A DNA stretch of 5,074 bases, taken from positions 1-5,074 of the forward strand of contig JABMRZ010000543.1 of the NCBI GenBank assembly GCA_013202315.1. Reading direction: 5' to 3'. Made by a program: the position numbers and the translations under genes. Shown piece by piece: positions 1 to 5,074 of this stretch (the first letter of the stretch is position 1; each line of letters opens with the position of its first letter). The notes beneath the pieces were generated by a model, which saw only the letters and a program-made list of their open reading frames with translations, did not search any database and was not told where the DNA came from. The DNA is from Candidatus Tariuqbacter arcticus. GTDB lineage: Bacteria; Electryoneota; Tariuqbacteria; Tariuqbacterales; Tariuqbacteraceae.

Positions 1-135
1 GGCTATTATGGCTATAACTATATGAGAAACAATCATGCGATGGCTAGTTCGCGAACCATCGCACAACTTAGTATGAAAATAATCGGATCGCGGACTTGTG
101 TTCCGGTTATTTTCAGGGTAAAAAATTGCCACTAA
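1..135 (+). CDS. Possible 3' end of an upstream gene (partial, unidentified)
   Basis: The frame beginning at base 1 stays open to a TAA at 133-135, giving 44 residues with no start needed inside the window. The first residues are rich in Tyr and Gly (GYYGYNYM), and the rest (for example ASSRTIAQLSMKI) matches nothing I recognise. Tyr-rich tails occur on bacterial BY-kinases of exopolysaccharide systems, but those normally end soon after the Tyr cluster, so I do not assign that function. If real, the frame overlaps the HD gene by 10 bases, which would suit translational coupling. An open run of 45 codons arises by chance fairly often, and a hairpin at 36-63 lies inside it, so this could equally be non-coding. 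Confidence 0.3.
   Translation, partial: GYYGYNYMRNNHAMASSRTIAQLSMKIIGSRTCVPVIFRVKNCH
36..63. repeat. Hairpin-forming inverted repeat upstream of the HD gene
   Basis: A perfect 8-bp inverted repeat (TGCGATGG at 36-43 and CCATCGCA at 56-63) encloses 12 bases. The last eight of these, TTCGCGAA at 48-55, are themselves a palindrome. No T tract follows, so it is not a standard intrinsic terminator. It could be an operator-like site, an RNA structure in the leader of the HD gene, or chance within coding sequence. Only the symmetry is observed. Confidence 0.4.
115..119 (+). promoter_or_regulatory. Ribosome binding site that decides the HD gene start
   Basis: AGGGT lies six bases before the TTG at 126. 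No comparable purine-rich site precedes the other in-frame TTG at 96. Together with the family's usual N-terminus, this favours 126 as the start. Confidence 0.5.
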
Positions 136-788
136 CCCTTAAAGAAATCCGAAAAGACCCTGCGGTGCAGACATTGATGAAGCGCTCCGACCGGAATCTG
201 GAAATATTAGGCTACACAGAACACGGTTTTCGCCATGCGAAAGTTGTGGGCAAAACTTGCGCGGCAATATTGACTAAAATCGGCGCGCCTCAGCGAATTG
301 TGGAATTGGGAGAAATAGCGGCTTATCTGCATGATATCGGCAATTTGATCAATAGAGAGCTGCACGCTCAAACCGGTGCCACAATCGTTTTTCAAGTCTT
401 GCACGAACGGGGGATGGATATCGAAGAATTATCGGAAATATGCGCCGCAATCGGCAATCATCACGAGGAAGACGGGGCGCCGGTCAACACCATCGCCGCT
501 TCGCTGATTTTAGCTGATAAAGCGGATGTGCATCGTTCCCGCGTCCGCAACCTCAAGCAAATCAAGTTCGATATTCACGACCGGGTGAATTACGCGGTGA
601 CTTCGTCCAAACTGCATCTTTTAAACGACAACGGCACCATATCGCTGGACATCACCGTCGATACGGAAATTTCTCCGGTGATGGAGTATTTTGAGATTTT
701 TCTATCACGGATGATAATCTCACAGCGCGCCGCCCGCTATTTAGATGCGGAATTTGAACTGGTCATCAACGGTACCAAGATGATTTGA
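126..788 (+). CDS. HD-domain metal-dependent phosphohydrolase family protein
   Basis: A cytoplasmic HD-superfamily protein of 220 residues, probably a metal-dependent phosphohydrolase of unknown substrate. Numbered from the TTG at 126, the metal-binding signatures are TEHGFRH (His33, His37), the HD pair in YLHDIGN (His69-Asp70), GNHHEE (His112-His113) and ILADKADVHRSRVR (Asp131). The C-terminal part carries FDIHDRVNYAV (148-158), DTEISPVMEYFEIF (179-192) and the ending FELVINGTKMI. I recall these blocks from a widespread stand-alone HD family, so the protein looks full length. That family typically starts close to the LTLKEI segment, which supports TTG 126. An in-frame TTG at 96 would add ten residues (230 in all) but has no ribosome binding site; a TAG at 69-71 closes the frame upstream. 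The peptidase gene follows after seven bases, suggesting co-transcription. No signal peptide or membrane segment is seen. Substrate and role cannot be told from sequence. Confidence 0.88.
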   Translation: MPLTLKEIRKDPAVQTLMKRSDRNLEILGYTEHGFRHAKVVGKTCAAILTKIGAPQRIVELGEIAAYLHDIGNLINRELHAQTGATIVFQVLHERGMDIEELSEICAAIGNHHEEDGAPVNTIAASLILADKADVHRSRVRNLKQIKFDIHDRVNYAVTSSKLHLLNDNGTISLDITVDTEISPVMEYFEIFLSRMIISQRAARYLDAEFELVINGTKMI

Positions 789-795
789 GGGTTCG

Positions 796-1692
796 ATGCT
801 GAAGAGGGAGTTAATGTTCCTGCTGATCCCGGCGCTGTGTTATGCGGCGGCGGGGGGGTTCGAGTCCGCTCAGGTCGATTGGGTGCGGATTCATTATCAC
901 CAGGCGGACATTGAAAATGTGGAGAATATTCTCGAAGCGATTAGTATAAGCTACCCTCGGATAAGCGAAAATCTGGGATTGAAATTCACCGGGAAAGTGG
1001 ATATATATCTAGCCTCCCAGCCGGCGGAATTCGGCAAATTAACCGAATGGAAGCTCCCTAAATGGGCGCAGGGAGTGGCGCTGACCAGCAAGAAAACGAT
1101 AGTGCTGAAGTCGCCCCGCTATTCCGGTTCGACTCACGATTTATCGAAGGCGGCGGTGCACGAATTCGTGCATATCCTGCTGGCGAACGAGGTCGGCTGG
1201 GTGCCGCTGTGGTTGAACGAAGGTCTTGCGGTGATGTTGTCAGGGGAGGGGTATTTTAACGACCGCCCTTTAACCAGCGCCTCCATCACCGGGCGGTTCA
1301 TACCGTTCCGCGATTTGGAAAGAGTACTCAGATTCAATTGGGCGGACGCGCAGTTGGCGTACCAGCAGAGCCTGTCGGCGACGCGTTATCTGGTGGCTGA
1401 ATTCGGCTGGGAAGCGATGCAAAGTCTGCTTTGGGGATTGCAGAGCGGGCAGAAATACGACAAGGCGTTTATGGACGCCACCGGGTTGTGGCCGGATGAA
1501 TTTGAAAATGAATGGTTGAAAAAGATGGGGGGGAAATTCCGCTATTCGGCGCTCAAGGACCTGGATTTCTATGTGGGATACATTTTCGTGCCGCTTTTAT
1601 TATTGGGCGGATTTTTAATGTGGTTTCGCAGGCGGAGGACGCTCAAGCGGTGGGCGGAGGAGGAGCAGTATTACGATTATGATGATTATTGA
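796..1692 (+). CDS. Membrane-anchored MA-family (gluzincin) zinc metallopeptidase
   Basis: A 298-residue exported protein predicted to act as a zinc peptidase outside the cytoplasmic membrane. The N-terminus (MLKRELMFLLIPALCYAAA) is a Sec signal peptide. The catalytic motif is HEFVH (122-126), with His122 and His126 as zinc ligands and Glu123 as catalytic base. The third ligand is Glu142 in PLWLNEGLA (137-145), the layout of the Peptidase_MA_2 type. The upstream stretch GKVDIYLASQPAEF and WAQGVALTSKKTIVLKSPR (90-108) is also typical of this group as I recall it. A hydrophobic segment (258-277) followed by RRRRTLKR is a C-terminal anchor with a cytoplasmic tail ending in the Tyr/Asp-rich YYDYDDY. 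All expected active-site residues are present. The ATG has a GAGGG at 787-791 that overlaps the HD stop codon, consistent with translational coupling. Two G7 tracts (852-858 and 1527-1533) lie in the gene. The substrate is unknown; processing of envelope proteins is only a guess. Confidence 0.88.
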   Translation: MLKRELMFLLIPALCYAAAGGFESAQVDWVRIHYHQADIENVENILEAISISYPRISENLGLKFTGKVDIYLASQPAEFGKLTEWKLPKWAQGVALTSKKTIVLKSPRYSGSTHDLSKAAVHEFVHILLANEVGWVPLWLNEGLAVMLSGEGYFNDRPLTSASITGRFIPFRDLERVLRFNWADAQLAYQQSLSATRYLVAEFGWEAMQSLLWGLQSGQKYDKAFMDATGLWPDEFENEWLKKMGGKFRYSALKDLDFYVGYIFVPLLLLGGFLMWFRRRRTLKRWAEEEQYYDYDDY

Positions 1693-1704
1693 TGATGATA
1701 GTGC

Positions 1705-1718
1705 CAAGTGTCAAGTGT
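1705..1718 (+). repeat. Tandem 7-bp repeat in the peptidase-barrel spacer
   Basis: CAAGTGT occurs twice head to tail in the 88-base spacer between the peptidase and the barrel gene; a related AAGTGTG follows at 1730-1736. It may be a protein-binding site or simply slippage-derived. No convincing -35/-10 promoter pair and no terminator hairpin was found in this spacer. Confidence 0.3.
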
Positions 1719-1763
1719 CTATTATTCATAAGTGTGTTGTAAAGTATTTAAATCTCTGAAAAT

Positions 1764-1769
1764 GAGGTG
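1764..1769 (+). promoter_or_regulatory. Ribosome binding site for the barrel gene
   Basis: GAGGTG lies 11 bases before the ATG at 1781. The match is good and the spacing is on the long side. It supports this ATG as the start; the encoded signal peptide also begins there. Confidence 0.5.
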
Positions 1770-1780
1770 TCTGCTATAAA

Positions 1781-2704
1781 ATGCTGAAAAGAACATTTAT
1801 CACCATCACCATACTATTATCTATATGTTCCTTCGCTATTGGTCAGGGGACGACCGGATTTGAACTGCTGCGCAGCGAAGTTGGGGGAAGGGGGGCGGCG
1901 ATGGCGGGGGCGATGATAGCGGTGGAATCGGGCATCGACGGGCTGTTCTACAATCCCGCCGCTTTGGGGGCGATTGAAAACCGCCGGGTCGATGTCACTT
2001 ATTTGAATCACCTGCTGGACATCGAATCGGGCTTCATCGCCTATGGTCATCGGGTGGAAAATGTCGGGGTGTTCGGCGCCGGTTTGAATTATATGAATTA
2101 TGGCGTCTTTCACGAAGCTACCGCTTATGGGGAATTGACCGGGTCGAATTTTCACGCGGCGGATTTTCTGTTCACTTTGGGATATGGCAGGAAGCTGAAT
2201 GAGACCATCACCGTTGGGGGCAGCTTCAAGTATATCAATTCCGAAATCTGGGATGTACACGCATCGGCATACGCTTTCGATTTGGGGGCGATGATTTATA
2301 CGCCGTTCGATAATACCAAGCTTGGAATCGGGGTTTTCAATATCGGGAGCGCCCTCAACGGCTTTTACGATTATGAGGATGAACTTCCGCTGGCTTATAA
2401 AGTTGGATTTTCAAAGCCGCTGGCGCATTTGCCGCTGGAAATTGCGCTTCAGTTGGAGAAATACCGCGATTCGGACATATATCTGTCCGCCGGGGGGGAA
2501 TTCACCATCAGCGAAATGCTGCGCCTGCGATTGGGATGGAGCAGTCGCGGGGGCGAACAGCAGGTCGATTCCGATAAGGATATCTTCGCGGGAGCCTCGT
2601 TCGGACTGGGATTTCAGACCAGCGGGGTGTTAGTGGATTATTCCCTGACTTCGATGGGGGAATTGGGGACGATGACACGGTTTTCGATTGGGGGGGTGTT
2701 TTAA
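1781..2704 (+). CDS. PorV/PorQ-family outer-membrane beta-barrel protein
   Basis: A 307-residue exported protein of the PorV/PorQ (UPF0164-like) family, expected to sit as a beta-barrel in the outer membrane. Residues 1-21 form a signal peptide (MLKRT, then a hydrophobic core, likely cleaved near AIG/QG). The mature start FELLRSEVGGRGAAMAGA (27-44) and GLFYNPAALG (54-63) are the family hallmark as I know it. Beyond that come alternating amphipathic strands with many Gly and aromatic residues, and the chain ends in TRFSIGGVF with a terminal Phe, the usual barrel-assembly signal. In Bacteroidetes PorV serves type IX secretion, but many FCB-type genomes carry several paralogues of unknown job, and no other type IX gene is visible here, so no gene symbol is given. 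The gene is probably the last in the operon, with a terminator 54 bases downstream. G7 tracts lie at 2492-2498 and 2690-2696, the latter five codons or fewer from the end. Confidence 0.85.
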   Translation: MLKRTFITITILLSICSFAIGQGTTGFELLRSEVGGRGAAMAGAMIAVESGIDGLFYNPAALGAIENRRVDVTYLNHLLDIESGFIAYGHRVENVGVFGAGLNYMNYGVFHEATAYGELTGSNFHAADFLFTLGYGRKLNETITVGGSFKYINSEIWDVHASAYAFDLGAMIYTPFDNTKLGIGVFNIGSALNGFYDYEDELPLAYKVGFSKPLAHLPLEIALQLEKYRDSDIYLSAGGEFTISEMLRLRLGWSSRGGEQQVDSDKDIFAGASFGLGFQTSGVLVDYSLTSMGELGTMTRFSIGGVF

Positions 2705-2757
2705 GGAAGCGTTTCTACAAGGTCAAGAAGATGATGATATTGAAATAATCCATGAAA

Positions 2758-2795
2758 GGGGTATCTCGTATTTTCGGGATGCCCCATTTTTATTT
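2758..2795 (+). terminator. Rho-independent terminator after the barrel gene
   Basis: Bases 2758-2768 pair with 2775-2785 to give an 11-bp stem with two G-U wobbles and a six-base loop (TATTTT). The stem is directly followed by ATTTTTATTT. It ends the run HD-peptidase-barrel and separates it from the FG-GAP gene. The opposite strand has only three A before the stem, so it is probably one-directional. Confidence 0.88.
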
Positions 2796-2827
2796 GCAAT
2801 TGTCATTGGGATTTGTAATTTATCAAT

Positions 2828-4819
2828 ATGATATTAATATTCTTCATACTTATTAGCTTAGCTTATCCGCTTTTCGCGCAGGAAATCCAATTCCAGCAAG
2901 AGCAGCACCCATTTCCGGTGACTTTTTATGGGGTAGAGCCTCAATTGGGATTCACAGCAGCGAATTCATACTACCATCATGACTTTGGTGATCTTGACAA
3001 TGATGAGGATTTAGATTTGATTGTGGGGGCAGATTTTGGGCGAGAGTACTATTTTGAGAATATTGGGACTGAACAACAACCTATTTTTCAGATAGTAGAA
3101 ACACAGATTGTAGTGCCCTTTTCTGGATATATATGCCAGGCTCCTACTTTTTGTGATATTGACAATGATAACGATTTTGATATTTTTATTGTGGGATTTG
3201 ACGGGTATATAATATATTTTGAAAACATAGGCGGATCAAATTCACCAGATTTCATATTGGCTGATTCAAGTTTTGAGGATATAGATATCATAGAGGGTTG
3301 CGTCTCTGAATTTTTTGATATTGATAACGACGGCGATTTTGATTTGTTTCTAGGTGGTGGTTATGGTCCTTATGGAGGAAAGATATATTATTATGAAAAT
3401 GTGGGGTCTCCTTTTAATCCAGACATGGAATATGTAACCAGTTATTTTGATTCAATCGACGTAGGCAAAAACGCAGCCCCCGAGTTCTGCGACATCGACG
3501 GGGACGGTGATTACGATTTGTTTGTGGGATGCGAGGATGGGACTGTATGGTATTATGAAAATATAGGCGATTCGGTGAATTACGATTTCGAATATGTGAC
3601 CAACAATTATTTTAACATCGATATTGGTAGAATGTCTGTTCCCCGTTTCTGCGATATCGAAGCGGATGGGGATTTCGACTTGTTCGTGGCGAATGAAAGC
3701 GGTGGTTTCACAAATGCACTTGAAGGTGACATAGCATTCTATGAAAATATCGGTTCACAAACCGACCCTGTATTCGATTTTGTGACAGGGCAATATCTTT
3801 TCATGGATATGAGCTGTACTGCTAGCCCATATGCAATCGATATTGATGATGATGGAATACTTGAATTGTTAGTTGGCATTATTGGTGGACCTATAGTCTA
3901 TTTCGAAAATGAAGGAACACAAACAGATCCATATTTTATTTTTACCGATTCCTCCTTTCTGAATTTGAACATCACTTATAGCCCTGTTTTGAGTTTCGGC
4001 GATTTGGATGCAGATGGTGATTGGGATATGGTTGTATATCGTGGAGGATTCTCCGATTTTGTCGATATGTATGAGAATACGGGCACTTCTTCTAATCCCT
4101 GTTTTGAGTTTAATTGCAATATCGCTTATGGTAGTAATTGGCTGGGTGGTGGTGTTGATCTTTGCGATATAGACTCAGATGGTGATTTAGACCTTTTTAT
4201 TGGTGATGGATACAATCGGGTTCAATATTGGGAGAATATTGGAGATCCTTATCAACCCCGATTTGAGTTTCATATAGAAAACTATTTGAACCAGCCTTAT
4301 ATTACAGGAAGCATGTATCCCAGATTCAATGACATCGATAATGATGGAGATTACGATTTGATTATGGGGCACGGATACAGCAGCGGTTCTTCAAATCACA
4401 TTATATTTTGGCAAAATATAGGGAATCCGAATATAGCAAATTTTGTGATTGCTGACACTATTGCAACCTTCCCACCTGCGACAGTTTTATCTCCTCGTCC
4501 GTGTTTGGATGATATTGACTATGACGGTGATGATGACATGTTTGTCGGCGATGGTGGCGGGGCGATGCTGTTCTACCGCAATCTGGAAAATCCCTTACAG
4601 CCCACCGTAACCATCTCCATTCAGGGCAGCGATGTAATCCTAACCTGGTCGCAAGTTGCTAACGCTGTCGAATACCGCATTTTCTACCAGAATATCCCCT
4701 ATTTCACTCCTTCCGGGACTCCGCAAGTCACAGTCTTTCCGCCGGATACCAGTTGGACGGATTTCGGAGCACTGGGGGAGGGGAAGAGGTATTATAGGAT
4801 GGTGGTGGAAGGGGAATGA
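2828..4819 (+). CDS. Secreted FG-GAP/VCBS repeat protein with C-terminal Fn3-like domain
   Basis: A 663-residue exported protein, probably an extracellular or surface beta-propeller-type adhesion or binding protein. Residues 1-18 (MILIFFILISLAYPLFAQ) act as a signal peptide but contain no Lys or Arg. Ten repeats of 54-62 residues follow, each with an Asp-rich, calcium-site-like motif of the FG-GAP/VCBS type (for example DIDNDGDFD) and a later YxENIG-like strand. Motifs begin at about residues 55, 110, 164, 222, 276, 338, 392, 447, 502 and 562. Residues 591-663 look like a fibronectin-III-like domain (VILTWSQVANAVEYRIFY, then GALGEGKRYYRMVV), after which the chain stops. There is no membrane anchor and no recognisable type IX sorting domain. 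Cys recurs before the first Asp in several repeats (109, 221, 275, 446). No clear Shine-Dalgarno site precedes the ATG, but a TAA at 2816-2818 closes the frame upstream. The gene is AT-rich compared with its neighbours, with GC-richer patches. The ligand is unknown. Confidence 0.88.
   Translation: MILIFFILISLAYPLFAQEIQFQQEQHPFPVTFYGVEPQLGFTAANSYYHHDFGDLDNDEDLDLIVGADFGREYYFENIGTEQQPIFQIVETQIVVPFSGYICQAPTFCDIDNDNDFDIFIVGFDGYIIYFENIGGSNSPDFILADSSFEDIDIIEGCVSEFFDIDNDGDFDLFLGGGYGPYGGKIYYYENVGSPFNPDMEYVTSYFDSIDVGKNAAPEFCDIDGDGDYDLFVGCEDGTVWYYENIGDSVNYDFEYVTNNYFNIDIGRMSVPRFCDIEADGDFDLFVANESGGFTNALEGDIAFYENIGSQTDPVFDFVTGQYLFMDMSCTASPYAIDIDDDGILELLVGIIGGPIVYFENEGTQTDPYFIFTDSSFLNLNITYSPVLSFGDLDADGDWDMVVYRGGFSDFVDMYENTGTSSNPCFEFNCNIAYGSNWLGGGVDLCDIDSDGDLDLFIGDGYNRVQYWENIGDPYQPRFEFHIENYLNQPYITGSMYPRFNDIDNDGDYDLIMGHGYSSGSSNHIIFWQNIGNPNIANFVIADTIATFPPATVLSPRPCLDDIDYDGDDDMFVGDGGGAMLFYRNLENPLQPTVTISIQGSDVILTWSQVANAVEYRIFYQNIPYFTPSGTPQVTVFPPDTSWTDFGALGEGKRYYRMVVEGE
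2981..4591 (+). repeat. Ten tandem FG-GAP-like repeats within the secreted protein
   Basis: Each unit of 54-62 codons starts near an aromatic or small residue plus DxDxDGxxD and ends with a strand such as IYFENIG. Repeats 3, 4, 7, 8, 9 and 10 keep the full motif. Repeat 1 has Glu (DLDNDEDLD) and repeat 2 Asn (DIDNDNDFD) in place of Gly. Repeat 5 has Glu for the second Asp (DIEADGDFD). Repeat 6 ends in Glu (DIDDDGILE). The units have diverged at DNA level, so they are old duplications rather than fresh tandem copies. Confidence 0.85.
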
Positions 4820-4834
4820 TGAATGCTGAAAATC

Positions 4835-4905
4835 GTAGGGGCGTGGTTTCCACGTTCAAATTCTCACCGATGCAGCGTGGAGGGCGAGGAGACCTCGCCC
4901 CCTAC
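4835..4905. repeat. Composite palindromic intergenic repeat (REP-like)
   Basis: Two related arms lie in opposite orientation. The left arm (4835-4854) is GTAGGGG followed by the hairpin CGTGG-TTT-CCACG. The right arm (4885-4905, read on the minus strand) is GTAGGGGG followed by CGAGG-TCT-CCTCG. The outer seven bases of the two arms also pair (4835-4841 with 4899-4905). The right hairpin extends to a perfect 8-bp stem with a 3-base loop (4882-4900). A further GCGTGG sits at 4875-4880. No T tract follows directly. The build resembles REP/BIME-type extragenic palindromes; copy number cannot be judged from one window. Confidence 0.75.
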
Positions 4906-4977
4906 AACCCTGACAAGCAAAGACTTCTACACAGCCCGCTTGATTTTAACATCCTGTCTTATATAGAGTTGAGAAAC

Positions 4978-5010
4978 GATATTAAGGTTTAAATATCTAT
5001 GCGTTTTTTT
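4978..5010 (+). terminator. Weak candidate terminator downstream of the FG-GAP gene
   Basis: GATATT (4978-4983) pairs with AATATC (4992-4997) around an eight-base loop, and seven T follow at 5004-5010 after a six-base gap. The stem is AT-only apart from one G-C pair and the gap to the T run is long, so termination here is uncertain. The rest of 4906-5074 shows no gene, RNA or clear promoter. Confidence 0.25.
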
Positions 5011-5074
5011 GTAACATTATAGCTTTATCAAAGAGAAAGCGTTATCTGTCTGTTTATTATGAGCTTTTATTCAC

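Noticed and set aside
96..125. TTG at 96 as the start of the HD gene (ten extra residues)
   Set aside because: No ribosome site precedes it, the added residues (CSGYFQGKK) are not like the family's N-terminus as I recall it, and TTG 126 has AGGGT at good spacing.
1775..1780. TATAAA as a -10 promoter element for the barrel gene
   Set aside because: It directly abuts the ATG at 1781, so any transcript from it would start inside the coding region, and no -35 partner is evident.
1817..2260. 147-codon frame on the minus strand inside the barrel gene
   Set aside because: It lies wholly antisense to a well-supported PorV/PorQ-like gene and its product has no recognisable domain; the GC-rich coding strand makes such antisense frames common.
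2322..2633. 103-codon frame on the plus strand inside the barrel gene
   Set aside because: It is out of frame within the barrel gene; the Trp/Arg-rich product looks like a shadow, and the barrel frame continues intact to its terminal Phe.
4187..4372. Minus-strand frames of 61 and 67 codons opposite the FG-GAP gene (the other at 3088-3291)
   Set aside because: Antisense to repeat-coding sequence with no domain, ribosome site or promoter; they arise from the repeated Asp and Asn codons.
4835..4905. CRISPR array or insertion sequence in the terminal spacer
   Set aside because: There are only two diverged inverted arms, no regularly spaced direct repeats, no transposase and no target duplication.
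5059..5074. ATG at 5059 as the start of a next gene
   Set aside because: Only five codons remain in the window and no ribosome site lies at a suitable distance, so it cannot be supported.

Overview
The window reads as a chromosomal segment from a diderm bacterium of the FCB superphylum or a related uncultured lineage (Zixibacteria, Cloacimonadota, Electryoneota or KSB1 type). This is an inference. It rests on a PorV/PorQ-family outer-membrane barrel protein, a secreted FG-GAP/VCBS repeat protein with a C-terminal Fn3-like domain, a membrane-anchored MA-type metallopeptidase, and an intergenic palindromic repeat of a kind I associate with such genomes. No rRNA, tRNA, CRISPR array or insertion sequence is visible. 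All convincing genes are on the + strand.

Layout. Bases 1-135 hold an open frame that may be the end of an upstream gene, with a hairpin inside it. From 126 to 788 is an HD-domain phosphohydrolase, most likely started by a TTG at 126. Seven bases later comes a Sec-exported peptidase of the MA (gluzincin) family with a single C-terminal membrane anchor (796-1692). After 88 bases of spacer follows the PorV/PorQ-like barrel protein (1781-2704). A strong intrinsic terminator (2758-2795) closes this run, so HD, peptidase and barrel are plausibly one transcription unit. A separate gene (2828-4819) encodes a 663-residue exported protein with ten FG-GAP-like, Asp-rich repeats and a C-terminal Fn3-like domain. 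The last 255 bases hold no convincing gene. They contain a 71-bp composite inverted repeat (4835-4905) and a weak AT-rich stem followed by seven T (4978-5010).

How the genes fit together. Three of the four full genes encode cell-envelope or exported products: an anchored protease, an outer-membrane barrel and a secreted beta-propeller-type protein. The HD protein is cytoplasmic, and its link to the others rests only on close spacing. PorV is a type IX secretion component in Bacteroidetes, but no other Por/Gld/Spr gene is in view, and the FG-GAP protein does not end in a recognisable type IX sorting domain. A secretion link is therefore only a possibility.

The most unusual signals are the composite palindrome with compensated base changes, the patchy base composition and ten-repeat architecture of the FG-GAP gene, and four G7 tracts inside the two envelope genes. 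I found no clear evidence of a wholly new biological system; most of the window is ordinary envelope and housekeeping content.
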